From CBDCCT01 sp965214995 (lineage in GTDB: Bacteria; Deinococcota; Deinococci; Deinococcales; Trueperaceae), in the NCBI GenBank assembly GCA_965214995.1, contig CBDCCT010000002.1, positions 4,650,001-4,714,000 on the forward strand: 64,000 nt of DNA. The letters are read 5' to 3'. Below are positions 25,909 to 33,515 of this stretch, piece by piece. The translations under genes and the position numbers were made by a program. The notes beneath the pieces were generated by a model. It had not been told where the DNA came from. It was given only the letters and a program-made list of their open reading frames with translations, and did not search any database. The first letter of the stretch is position 1; each line of letters opens with the position of its first letter.

Positions 25909-27123
25909 ATGCCCGGAACAGCGATTATCGGCGCCCAGTGGGGCGATGAAGGCAAGGGAAAAGTCGTGGACGCGCTCGCCAGCGAGGCCGACCTGGTGGT
26001 GCGCTATTCGGGCGGCGCGAACGCCGGCCATACGGTAGTGGTGGGCGATGAGGTGTTCAAGCTCCACCACCTCCCCTGCGGCACGCTGCACGACCGGCCC
26101 GCGTCGGTCTTGGGCGGCGGCATGGTGATTGACCCCTGGGCCTTTCGGGAAGAACTCGAGGGCCTGGCGGCGCGACGCGACCCCGGCCGGGTTTTTATCT
26201 CTCACGAGGCGCACCTGGTGCTGCCCCACCACAAAAAAAACGACGAGGGCGGCGGCTTCGTCGGCACCACGGGGCGCGGCATCGGCCCCGCCTATTCGGA
26301 CAAGGCGCGGCGCGTGAGCTTGCGCTTTGGCGACCTCAAGGACGAGGCGGTCTTGCGGGAGCGTCTGGGGCATTTGCTGAGCGCCAAGCCCAACTCGACG
26401 GCTCGAGTGGGCTGGACGAACGTCGAAGAGGCTTTCGAAGCCCTCCGCGAGGTGCGCGACTTCGTGCTCCCTCTGGTTTGCGACACGAGCAAGTTGACTC
26501 GGGAGGCGCTCGCGTCGGGCAAACGCGTCCTGTTCGAGGGCGGGCAGGGCACCATGCTCGACCTCGCCTACGGCACCTACCCTTACGTGACCTCGTCCCA
26601 CCCGACCGTCGGCGGCATTTTGGTCGGCGCGGGCGTGAGCCACAAGGCGCTCGGCAACGTCTACGGCGTCGTCAAGGCCTTTACCAGCCGCGTCGGTCAC
26701 GGCCCCTTTATGACCGAACTGGAAGGCGAGATGGCGACGCGCCTGCGGGGCACGGGCAAAAATCAGTGGGACGAATACGGCACCACCACGGGCCGCGCGC
26801 GCCGGGTGGGCTGGCTCGATTTGGAGCAACTGAAGTATGCCTGCGACATCAACGGCTTCGACGGTCTTGTGGTCACCAAGCTCGACGTGCTCTCGGGGCT
26901 GGACACGCTCAAGGTATGCACGGCGTATGAGAACGGCGCGCCCGTTTACAAGGAGATGCCGGGCTGGGGCGACCTTAGAGGGCTTGGCCGACGCGACGCG
27001 CTGCCCAAGGAGGTGGGGGAGTATTTGGAGCTTATCGAGACCCACACGGGCGTCCCGGTGGTGATGTTTTCGACGAGCCCCGACCGGGAAGACACTTATG
27101 GCGAGGTGGTTTGGAGCGACTAG
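25909..27123 (+). CDS. purA: Adenylosuccinate synthetase
   Basis: Makes adenylosuccinate from IMP, aspartate and GTP, the first step to AMP. The 404 residues hold the P-loop-like GAQWGDEGKGK, the GGANAGHTVV substrate loop, GTTGRGIGPAYSDKA and QGTMLDLAYGTYPYVTSS. It is somewhat shorter than the E. coli enzyme. AAGGAG stands about 6 bases before ATG 25909; an in-frame GTG lies 6 bases earlier but too close to that site. The gene converges with the MOSC gene. Confidence 0.95.
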   Translation: MPGTAIIGAQWGDEGKGKVVDALASEADLVVRYSGGANAGHTVVVGDEVFKLHHLPCGTLHDRPASVLGGGMVIDPWAFREELEGLAARRDPGRVFISHEAHLVLPHHKKNDEGGGFVGTTGRGIGPAYSDKARRVSLRFGDLKDEAVLRERLGHLLSAKPNSTARVGWTNVEEAFEALREVRDFVLPLVCDTSKLTREALASGKRVLFEGGQGTMLDLAYGTYPYVTSSHPTVGGILVGAGVSHKALGNVYGVVKAFTSRVGHGPFMTELEGEMATRLRGTGKNQWDEYGTTTGRARRVGWLDLEQLKYACDINGFDGLVVTKLDVLSGLDTLKVCTAYENGAPVYKEMPGWGDLRGLGRRDALPKEVGEYLELIETHTGVPVVMFSTSPDREDTYGEVVWSD

Positions 27124-27162
27124 CTCGAGCCGACACCAAGGTTTATTTTGGATAGACCTGCT

Positions 27163-27726
27163 CTAAACGCGCTCGAGCCTCCCGTGTGGCTCCGGCGGCT
27201 CCTCAACGCGAACGGCGTCACCAGGCCGCACCTCACCGCCCGCCAAAACGATACCCATTACCCCCGTTTTACGAACGAGGTTGCCGTGCGCGTCCCGGTC
27301 CAGCACCGCCGCCATCAAGCCCGGCTGGAAGCGGTTGAGTTGGGCGCAGGGGTTGCGCAGGCCCGTCACCTCGACGACCGCCGCGTCGCCCAAATGCAAC
27401 CGCGCGCCCCGCGGCAGCCCCAGCAAATACACGCCGCGCGTGGTGATGTTTTCGCCCACGTCCCCAGCCGACACGTCAAAACCCGCCGCTCGCAGTTCGT
27501 CATGCAGTTCGGCGTGGATGAGGTGGACTTGGCGCAGGTTGGGCTGGGTGGGGTCTTGGGCGACCCTCGAGCGGTGCTTGACCGTCTCACCCATATGCGC
27601 GTCGCCCTCGATACCTAAGCCAGTCAGGAGGCAGATGCTGCGTTCGTTGGGTTTGCTAAAGGCGTGCGCCCCGCTGCGGCTCACCGCCGTCACAATTCCG
27701 CTTATCTGCGTTTCTAGCTCCCGCAC
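27163..27726 (-). CDS. MOSC-domain protein
   Basis: 187 residues of the MOSC (molybdenum cofactor sulfurase C-terminal) fold, small proteins that bind molybdopterin or carry persulfide. The conserved Cys is in TGLRNPCAQLNRF. Early residues GLGIEGDAHMG match the metal/sulfur-carrier pattern. GTG 27726 lies inside the end of the upstream GCS2-type gene (13-base overlap), so the two are translated together. The nearby modAB genes may be relevant. Confidence 0.8.
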   Translation of the reverse strand: MRELETQISGIVTAVSRSGAHAFSKPNERSICLLTGLGIEGDAHMGETVKHRSRVAQDPTQPNLRQVHLIHAELHDELRAAGFDVSAGDVGENITTRGVYLLGLPRGARLHLGDAAVVEVTGLRNPCAQLNRFQPGLMAAVLDRDAHGNLVRKTGVMGIVLAGGEVRPGDAVRVEEPPEPHGRLERV

Positions 27727-28832
27727 CCCCCCATCGTCTCCTCCACCACCCAATCCACCACCTTGCGCATATCCCCCGTCTCCTCAAAAATCTTGATTTG
27801 TCGCGCCGCGCTGGTGCCGCGCTCCAAAATGGTAAACACGTGCTCGACCTCCTTGCGGGTGCCCAAGTCGTCCAGCACGTCGTCAACAAAGCCGACGAGT
27901 TCGGTTAAGAGCGTTTTGGTGGGTAGCTCTTCCTGCCGCCCGAAGTCGATAAAGTTGCCCTGCACCCCGTAACGCACCGCGCGCCACTTGTTCTCGTCCA
28001 CCATCGCCAGCGGATAGCGGCGGAACGAGATGTTGTCCTTGCGCATCTTGTAGTGCTTTAGCACCAGCGCCTGAAAGAGCGCGGCGCAGCAAATCGCGTC
28101 GTCTACATTCGTGCAGAGGTCGCAGATGCGGAATTCCAGGGTCGGGTACTTGTGGTGAGGCCGCATGTCCCACCAGATTTTGGAGGCGTTGGGGACGCTG
28201 TTGGTGCGGACCAGCATCTCGACGAACGACTGGTATTCGGCGTTGGAAAGGAACTCGAGCGGCAACCCCGTGCGCGGAAACCTCTTGAACAGCGCCAGCC
28301 GGTAGCTTTTTAGGCCCGTGTTGCGCCCCTCCCAAAAGGGCGACGAGGTGGAGAGCGCGAGCACGTGCGGCAGCATGTAGCGCATCGTGTTCATCGTGTC
28401 TATCAAAAACTCTTCGTCCTCGATGCCGATGTGTACGTGCATCCCAAAAATGAGCGTCTGCCGGGCCAGGTCTTGAAGGTCGTCCAAGAGCCCCTGATAC
28501 CGCTCAAAGGGGCTAATCTCCTGCGTCTGCCAGCTCGAGAAGGGATGTGTACCCGCCGCGGCGATGCGGGTGCCTTTACTCCGCGCCATGTCGTCCACCA
28601 TGCAGCGCAGGCTGATGAGTTCGTCTCTCGCTTCGCTTATGGTCGCGCAGGGCGCGGTGCCCACCTCGACGCTGCTCTGGTGGAGTTCGGGCTTGACGGT
28701 GCGCTCGCGCAAAACGCTGTGGTCGCTCTCCAAAAACTGGGTGATGTAACTTTTGAGTTCCCGCGTCTCGGGGTCGATAATTTGGTATTCCTCTTCGATG
28801 CCTACCGTTAATGAAGGCTGTTTGAGCGCCAT
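27714..28832 (-). CDS. GCS2 / YbdK-type carboxylate-amine ligase
   Basis: A 372-residue member of the glutamate-cysteine ligase 2 family, which joins a carboxylate to an amine with ATP. Typical motifs: VGIEEEYQIID at the start, FGMHVHIGIED, WWDMRPHHKYPTLEFRICD. True substrate unknown; in E. coli YbdK makes gamma-glutamylcysteine only weakly. ATG 28832 is preferred to TTG 28838 since AGGAGG stands 7 bases before it, inside the end of the ATP-grasp gene. Its pairing with an ATP-grasp ligase suggests a small-peptide product. Confidence 0.88.
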   Translation of the reverse strand: MALKQPSLTVGIEEEYQIIDPETRELKSYITQFLESDHSVLRERTVKPELHQSSVEVGTAPCATISEARDELISLRCMVDDMARSKGTRIAAAGTHPFSSWQTQEISPFERYQGLLDDLQDLARQTLIFGMHVHIGIEDEEFLIDTMNTMRYMLPHVLALSTSSPFWEGRNTGLKSYRLALFKRFPRTGLPLEFLSNAEYQSFVEMLVRTNSVPNASKIWWDMRPHHKYPTLEFRICDLCTNVDDAICCAALFQALVLKHYKMRKDNISFRRYPLAMVDENKWRAVRYGVQGNFIDFGRQEELPTKTLLTELVGFVDDVLDDLGTRKEVEHVFTILERGTSAARQIKIFEETGDMRKVVDWVVEETMGGCGS

Positions 28833-28834
28833 CG

Positions 28835-30094
28835 TCAAGCCTCCTGCGGCGCGTTCTTTTGGGGTGCGTGGCCCTCGGCCCAGTGGCCCAGGAGGCCGCG
28901 GAAGTGTGAGAGAAACTCCCCTTGCTCGTGCGGCGGGAAGGTGCTGCGCACGGTGTCCTCCAAGATGCGCTCAAACTCGCGGCTCGTCACGAGTTCCCAC
29001 ACCGCGTCGTCCAAATCTTTTAAGACAGTATGTCGGAACTCCTCAAACGCCTCGGTCTGAAAGTGCGCGTCGGCCAAGCTCTCGTAGGCCTCCAACTTCT
29101 CCGCGTAAGAACGCTCCGAGTCGGCGATGTCGAAAAAGGGCTGCACGTCCATGTTGACGCGCATGGACCTGTCGGTCAGCGCGCAAAAGGCGCCCCAGGC
29201 GTATAAAGAGGTGATGGCCCACGGGAAATAGTAGTGGAGGCTGGTGAGCGCCACGTCCGGGCAGGCGTTGGCGAAGTCCATCGGCCAGAGCGTGCCGTTT
29301 TTAAGAATCGCCTCGCACGAGTTGAAGTCCCAGCGGAAAAAGGCGTTGATGGTTTTCGTGACGGCGCGGACCTCGCGGCCTTGTTCGGCGGTTAAAAAGT
29401 CGTGCGAGACCGCGTAGCGGTTGTGCATGGGCTCGCCGGGGTCGTATTTTAGCGAGATGACTTGCGGCCCCACGCCCAGAGAGCGCACGAACACCTCGAA
29501 GGGTACTAAGCCCTTCTGGAGGTGCATCATCGTGCCACCCGAGGCGTCATACGCCGCCATGAGTTCCGCCTCGTTGTCCACGCGGCTCACCCCCCGCCAG
29601 CCGCCACCGTCGAAGGGCTTCATGAAGAGCGGGTAGCCGAGTTGTGAGGCGATGTCGGGCAGGCTGAAAAGGTCATGATACTTGTGCGCTGTGATTTTGT
29701 AGCGCGCGTTGTCGGGGCCGTATTTGGGCGGGACGAGGACGGTCTCGGGGATGTTGAGGCCGAGCCTGAGCATGGCGCAGTAGGCCGAATGTTTTTCCAT
29801 GCTCTGAAAGGTGAAGGGGTTGTTGAGAAGATAGAGGCCGTTTAGGAGCGCGGCTTTTTTGAGCCATTCGCGCGGGTTGGGGTGCCACCAGGCGAGCCGG
29901 TCGATGACCACGTCGTAGCGCACGGAATCGCGCAACCCAAAAGGATGAATGCGGATGCGTTCGGTGTCCAGCTTGTACGTTTTTCCCCGGTAAGAAAGCG
30001 AGCCGAAGCGCCGCACGAGCGCCTCTAAGGTGCGCGGCCAGTCCTCTTCCGCGCCGAGCAGTAAGCCAATCTTTTTACCCGTGCCGTCTCCCAT
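28835..30094 (-). CDS. ATP-grasp ligase-like protein
   Basis: 419 residues. The ATP-grasp fold is seen in YPLFMKPFDGGGWRGVSRV (the Lys and Gly-rich ATP loop, about residues 155-173), the hinge QKGLVPFEVFVRSLG, and the Mg-binding DFNSCEAILKNGTLWPMDFANA. The N-terminal third is a pre-ATP-grasp domain. Such enzymes join a carboxylate to an amine through an acyl phosphate. Substrate unknown. AGAGGG lies before the ATG. First gene of a coupled three-gene operon with the GCS2 and MOSC genes. Confidence 0.82.
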   Translation of the reverse strand: MGDGTGKKIGLLLGAEEDWPRTLEALVRRFGSLSYRGKTYKLDTERIRIHPFGLRDSVRYDVVIDRLAWWHPNPREWLKKAALLNGLYLLNNPFTFQSMEKHSAYCAMLRLGLNIPETVLVPPKYGPDNARYKITAHKYHDLFSLPDIASQLGYPLFMKPFDGGGWRGVSRVDNEAELMAAYDASGGTMMHLQKGLVPFEVFVRSLGVGPQVISLKYDPGEPMHNRYAVSHDFLTAEQGREVRAVTKTINAFFRWDFNSCEAILKNGTLWPMDFANACPDVALTSLHYYFPWAITSLYAWGAFCALTDRSMRVNMDVQPFFDIADSERSYAEKLEAYESLADAHFQTEAFEEFRHTVLKDLDDAVWELVTSREFERILEDTVRSTFPPHEQGEFLSHFRGLLGHWAEGHAPQKNAPQEA

Positions 30095-30631
30095 AGTCCC
30101 TCTCCCTAAGTGGTATCCCCCGTTGCCGCCCTCTGCTTGGACGATTATAACGCCTTACAGTTGGGGGGTTGGGGGAGCGGGGAGATAGGGCGCTCGAGCC
30201 TCAGCCCCCTCGTCTTAAAAACTACCCGCGCAAAAGGACGCCGGATTCTTTCACTGGCGCCCTTTCCTCGGTTCTTTCGCGTCAAAATTGAAGGTTTTGC
30301 AAATCAAACACCCCCGGCGCTCTACCGGGGGTGTTTTGAGAGGGGGCGGGGGTTAGAGGTTGTGATGCACGTCGCCCGCCCAACATCTAAGGTACAGGAG
30401 CGTCTGGCACGAAATTCTTACGAGTTCGTCACCAATTTCTTACCTAACCCCGGCTCAAAAGCTTCTCTCGAGCCCCCACTTCTATTAGCAGTTCCGCGTA
30501 ACGTTGCTTGGGCGAAGCCACGCGAAGCAACGCTTCCCCGCAGGCACCATCCCCGGACGTGCGTGCTCGCCGATGTTCTTTCAAGTGAGCGTGTGGCAAA
30601 CCAGGGTGTTGCCTGCTATATAAACCTCGAC
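30095..30631. other. Non-coding stretch of 537 bases with hairpin, terminator and possible minus promoter
   Basis: No gene is supported. Reading leftwards from nnrE there is TATATA (30617-30622), a stem CGTTGCTT/AAGCAACG (30502-30509 with 30525-30532), and a strong terminator at 30306-30336. A minus transcript of about 300 bases from 30610 would be closed by that terminator, so a structured RNA is possible. A long 3' leader of nnrE is the alternative. I do not match it to tmRNA, RNase P or SRP RNA. Confidence 0.4.
30306..30336 (-). terminator. Strong intrinsic terminator
   Basis: AAACACCCCCGG and CCGGGGGTGTTT form an exact 12-base stem around the 7-base loop CGCTCTA. The stem ends in TTT on either strand. 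It most likely ends transcripts coming leftwards from nnrE or from an RNA in the gap; no gene lies upstream on the plus strand. Confidence 0.8.
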
Positions 30632-31357
30632 CTAACTGCTGATTCTGGTGACCCAGCCGGGCAGGGACATGGGCTCGAGCCCCGCGTCGGCGTAAAGCGC
30701 CGGGGGAATACCCAAGTCACCCAAATAGAGGTCGCCGACGCTGTCGCCCGGCCTCACGCCCTGTTTGGGCATCCCCAAGCTCAGCGTCGCGGTCGCGTGG
30801 ACGATGTCGCCGGGGACGGAGCCGTCGTCCACGTTCATGCCGGTGGGCGCGTCGAGTGAGACGACGCAGCCGTCTAGGTTGTTAAGGACGGTGATCACAT
30901 CTAAGGTGCGGCCCCGCGGCGGGCCTTCTAAGCGCGTGCCCACCGCGGCGTCCACCGCGCAGCCGAATTTCATCTTGGGCAGGCTTGATCGGACGCGCAC
31001 GTTTTTGAAGTGCTTGAGGTGCTCTAGCTGCTCCTTGGGCACGCCCGAGTAGTTTTCCGCCTCGTGCGTGGGCACCACGAAGACAGGACGGCCCCTCGAG
31101 GCGAGCAGCCGGGCCGCCGCCAGCCCGCCGCCGCCGTTGTGCCCGCGCCCCGCCACGACCAACACGGGTCCCTCCGGGGCGAGGTGGCACACGAGGTCGG
31201 CCAAATCGCGGCCCGCGTGCTCGATCAGGAGCCGCGCGTCGAGACCGTACTTGCCGGTCGCCAGCATCAGGATCTGTTCCATCTGGGTGGCGGACACCTT
31301 TTGCACGCCCTCCCAGGAGAGGGTGGGCATCGTCAGGGCTTCTTTTGCGGTGATCAT
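30632..31357 (-). CDS. nnrE: NAD(P)H-hydrate epimerase-like protein
   Basis: YjeF N-domain enzyme that epimerises damaged, hydrated NAD(P)H so that a dehydratase can repair it. In the 241 residues, GRGHNGGGGLAAARLL replaces the usual GxGNNGGDG, with Gly where Asp is normal, and SLDAPTGMNVDDG matches SxDxPSG. The dehydratase half is absent here. Divergence from the consensus lowers certainty about activity. TAGGAT lies 6 bases before the ATG but inside the end of yebC, so translation may rely on either. Confidence 0.78.
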   Translation of the reverse strand: MITAKEALTMPTLSWEGVQKVSATQMEQILMLATGKYGLDARLLIEHAGRDLADLVCHLAPEGPVLVVAGRGHNGGGGLAAARLLASRGRPVFVVPTHEAENYSGVPKEQLEHLKHFKNVRVRSSLPKMKFGCAVDAAVGTRLEGPPRGRTLDVITVLNNLDGCVVSLDAPTGMNVDDGSVPGDIVHATATLSLGMPKQGVRPGDSVGDLYLGDLGIPPALYADAGLEPMSLPGWVTRISS

Positions 31358-31361
31358 AACC

Positions 31362-32123
31362 CTATCCTACCAGTTCGGCGTCGGCAGCGACGCCCGCACC
31401 CTCAGCACCAGCGCCGTCTAAATTCGCGGTGCTGTAGACGTTTTGCACGTCGTCGAGTTCTTCCAAGGCTTCCAACATCCGCACGACCTTGTCCGCGTCC
31501 TCGTCACTCAGCTTGGCCTCGAGCTGCGGGAGCTTGGTGAGCTGGCTCACCTCGGGCTCTAAGGACGCCGCCTGCAGGCCCTCGACCACCCGGTAGAGGT
31601 CGGTGGCCTCCGTATAAATGGTGAGCGAGCCGTCGTCCAGTTCCAGGTCCTCGGCACCCAACTCGATGGCTAATTCCTGCGCCCTCTCGCTCGTATCGGA
31701 AAGCACGATGACGCCCTTGGAGTCAAACTGCCAGGCGGTGCTCCCCGACATGTTGCCGCCGTGCTTGCTGAAGACGTGCCGGACCTCGGCGACGGTGCGG
31801 TTGCGGTTGTCGGTCAGCGCCTCGACAAGGAGCGCCACGCCCGCCGGGCCGTAGCCCTCATAAACCACCTCGTCAAAGCCGTTGCCCTCGGCCCCGCCTA
31901 AGGCGCGTTCTATAGCGCGGTCGATGTTGTCCTGGGGCACGTCGTCGGTTTTGGCGGCCGAGAGCGTGTTTTTGAGCGCCAGGTTCGCGCTCGGGTCGGC
32001 CCCGCCGCCGCTCCTGACCGCGGCCTGGATGGCCCGGATGTGTTTGCTAATGACCTTGCCGCGCTCTTTATCGTTGGCCGCTTTTTTCCGCTTGATCTGC
32101 GCCCACTTGCTGTGCCCTGCCAA
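31362..32123 (-). CDS. yebC: YebC/PmpR family transcriptional regulator
   Basis: About 253 residues with the clear family start AGHSKWAQIKRKKAANDKER, and AIQAAVRSGGGADPSANLAL. Members act as DNA-binding regulators or, as shown recently for some, help ribosomes through proline stretches. TTG 32123 is chosen as the start: it directly precedes AGHSKW and has GGAGG upstream. nnrE follows 4 bases after the stop, so both are probably one transcript. Confidence 0.93.
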   Translation of the reverse strand: MAGHSKWAQIKRKKAANDKERGKVISKHIRAIQAAVRSGGGADPSANLALKNTLSAAKTDDVPQDNIDRAIERALGGAEGNGFDEVVYEGYGPAGVALLVEALTDNRNRTVAEVRHVFSKHGGNMSGSTAWQFDSKGVIVLSDTSERAQELAIELGAEDLELDDGSLTIYTEATDLYRVVEGLQAASLEPEVSQLTKLPQLEAKLSDEDADKVVRMLEALEELDDVQNVYSTANLDGAGAEGAGVAADAELVG

Positions 32124-32289
32124 GGGAACCTCCTCCACACGTCGCGCGCCCCCGCACGAGACCCACGCGCTTCAAGACGCGACGCTGTTTCTTCTATTGT
32201 ACCTCATCACGAGGATGTGCGGGTTTGAGCCTGAATCACAGCGTCTCTGGACTGGCGTGTTGAGACCACGCAGAGATTATAAGCAAGAG

Positions 32290-32311
32290 AAAACGCCCTC
32301 CGGGGAGGGCG
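32290..32311 (-). terminator. Intrinsic terminator after the DUF4384 lipoprotein
   Basis: On the minus strand CGCCCTCC and GGAGGGCG pair around a 2-base centre, followed by TTTT. It starts about 30 bases after the stop codon at 32341. Confidence 0.75.
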
Positions 32312-32340
32312 CTGGATAAGGCGGGGAACAGAGGGGCGTT

Positions 32341-32886
32341 TTAGCGCACCACGAAGCTCGCCCGGGCGATGTCGCGTTCGCGGACGGGAAAGCCCTCCAG
32401 GTCGGTCACGATGCTCCGGGTCCAGAGGTCTTCGCCGAACTCGCCCCGGTAGGTGACGCGCGCCGTGTCGGTCGGGCGTGAGGTAAAACTCGCGCGGACG
32501 CGGTGCAGCCCGCGCGGCGGCGTGAGCGAAAAAGTCGTGCGCGCGTTGGGCCCGGTGATGAGATTCGTGCCCCGCCCGACGGGGATGTTGCGGGCGAACA
32601 CGTAGACCAGACCGTCGGGGTCGATGGCGCTCAGGGTGAGGTAGCCGGCCTCTCTCGAGCGCACCCTAAACGCGATGTTTTCGCCCACAAAGTAGGTCGC
32701 CCCCTCGCCGCGGCCGGGGGCGAAGGTGGTGATCACGTCGCCCAGCTCGATGCCGTAGCCCACGCCGCCCCGGACCGTGACGTCGTCGGGCGTGACGTAG
32801 ACGCTGCACGCAGGCAGCGCCCCTAAAAGTAGCGCGAGCAAAAACGCGGCGAGCGCGCGTTTTGGGTTCCAACTCCTTGTCGTCAT
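32341..32886 (-). CDS. DUF4384 lipoprotein
   Basis: 181 residues with a lipoprotein signal peptide ending LPAC, so Cys27 would be lipidated. The rest fits DUF4384, a beta-rich domain that often accompanies envelope proteins (FVGENIAFRVRSREAGYLTL and IDPDGLVYVFARN). No enzyme motif is seen. AAGGGG stands 10 bases before the ATG and a clean terminator follows, so this is a single-gene unit. Confidence 0.75.
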   Translation of the reverse strand: MTTRSWNPKRALAAFLLALLLGALPACSVYVTPDDVTVRGGVGYGIELGDVITTFAPGRGEGATYFVGENIAFRVRSREAGYLTLSAIDPDGLVYVFARNIPVGRGTNLITGPNARTTFSLTPPRGLHRVRASFTSRPTDTARVTYRGEFGEDLWTRSIVTDLEGFPVRERDIARASFVVR

Positions 32887-33515
32887 CGTTTTTTAGCCCC
32901 TTTCAAGACCGCCACCTCGAACTTTGGCTCCTTGCGTTGTCAGTTTAACAAGTCCCGGCCGGAAAAGGTAAGTGTTTTCATGAAAGAGGGTTCACCTTCC
33001 AAAAGGCGACTTTTCGCGTTCCAAAGATCATGTTGCCGCTCCTCAACCAAAAACACAGCAACTCGAGCGCCTGTGCCGCCAGCACTCTGCCGCGTGCCTC
33101 GGGCTCTTCGGCTCGGCCATCACTGACGGCGGATCGCACAGACACCGAGGGTATTTAAGCGCCCTTAGCGTCTCTTAAACCTCGTGCTGCACGGTAGCCT
33201 ACGAACTGACTTTCCCTCCAGAGGATGCTACCTGCCCTGAGGGTTTCGACCCGACAGGGAGCGGTTTAGACAGGCATTGAGGGTCCACATGTTGATAGCG
33301 AGGAAGTTTCGACCCGACGGGGAGCGGTTTAGACTTTCCGGTCCGTTTCCGCCAACCTGCGCCCACGCCTCTTACCGACCGATACCCTGGGTTTGCAGAA
33401 GCGCTCGAGGCACTTTTCAACTGTAAAGTTGACTTAGTCGTGGAGGGGACTCTAAAAAACCCTTGCTTGCGGGCGTGAACGAGACGCGCAAAGTTCTTAA
33501 GGCAGCTTAGAACCC
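32887..33515. other. Gene-poor stretch of about 630 bases
   Basis: Holds the two-repeat CRISPR-like element at 33243-33334. Frames at 32932-33126 (plus) and 33199-33519 (minus) are open, but their translations have no family features, and the second simply reads through the repeats. TCAACT/AGTTGA near 33418 is a small hairpin. I see no cas gene. Confidence 0.5.
33243..33334 (-). CRISPR. Two-repeat CRISPR-like element with one 34-base spacer
   Basis: Two 29-base copies, 33243-33271 and 33306-33334, differ at one position (A or G, 14th base on the plus strand). Read on the minus strand each begins GTCTAAACCGCTCCC and ends CGGGTCGAAAC; the GAAAC end is typical of CRISPR repeats. The spacer is 33272-33305, 34 bases, the normal size. 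The altered copy would be the distal one, where repeat decay is usual. No cas genes lie in the window, so it is an orphan or remnant. Confidence 0.55.

Noticed and set aside
25744..27045. Open frame of 433 codons opposite purA
   Set aside because: Antisense shadow of purA, whose motifs are complete.
30337..30631. tmRNA, RNase P RNA or SRP RNA
   Set aside because: None of their conserved core sequences are seen on either strand.
30110..30859. Open frame of 249 codons on the plus strand
   Set aside because: It crosses the terminator at 30306-30336 and the end of nnrE, has no ribosome site and no domain.
32932..33126. 64-codon frame after the DUF4384 gene
   Set aside because: Cys/Arg/Ser-rich translation with no family features.
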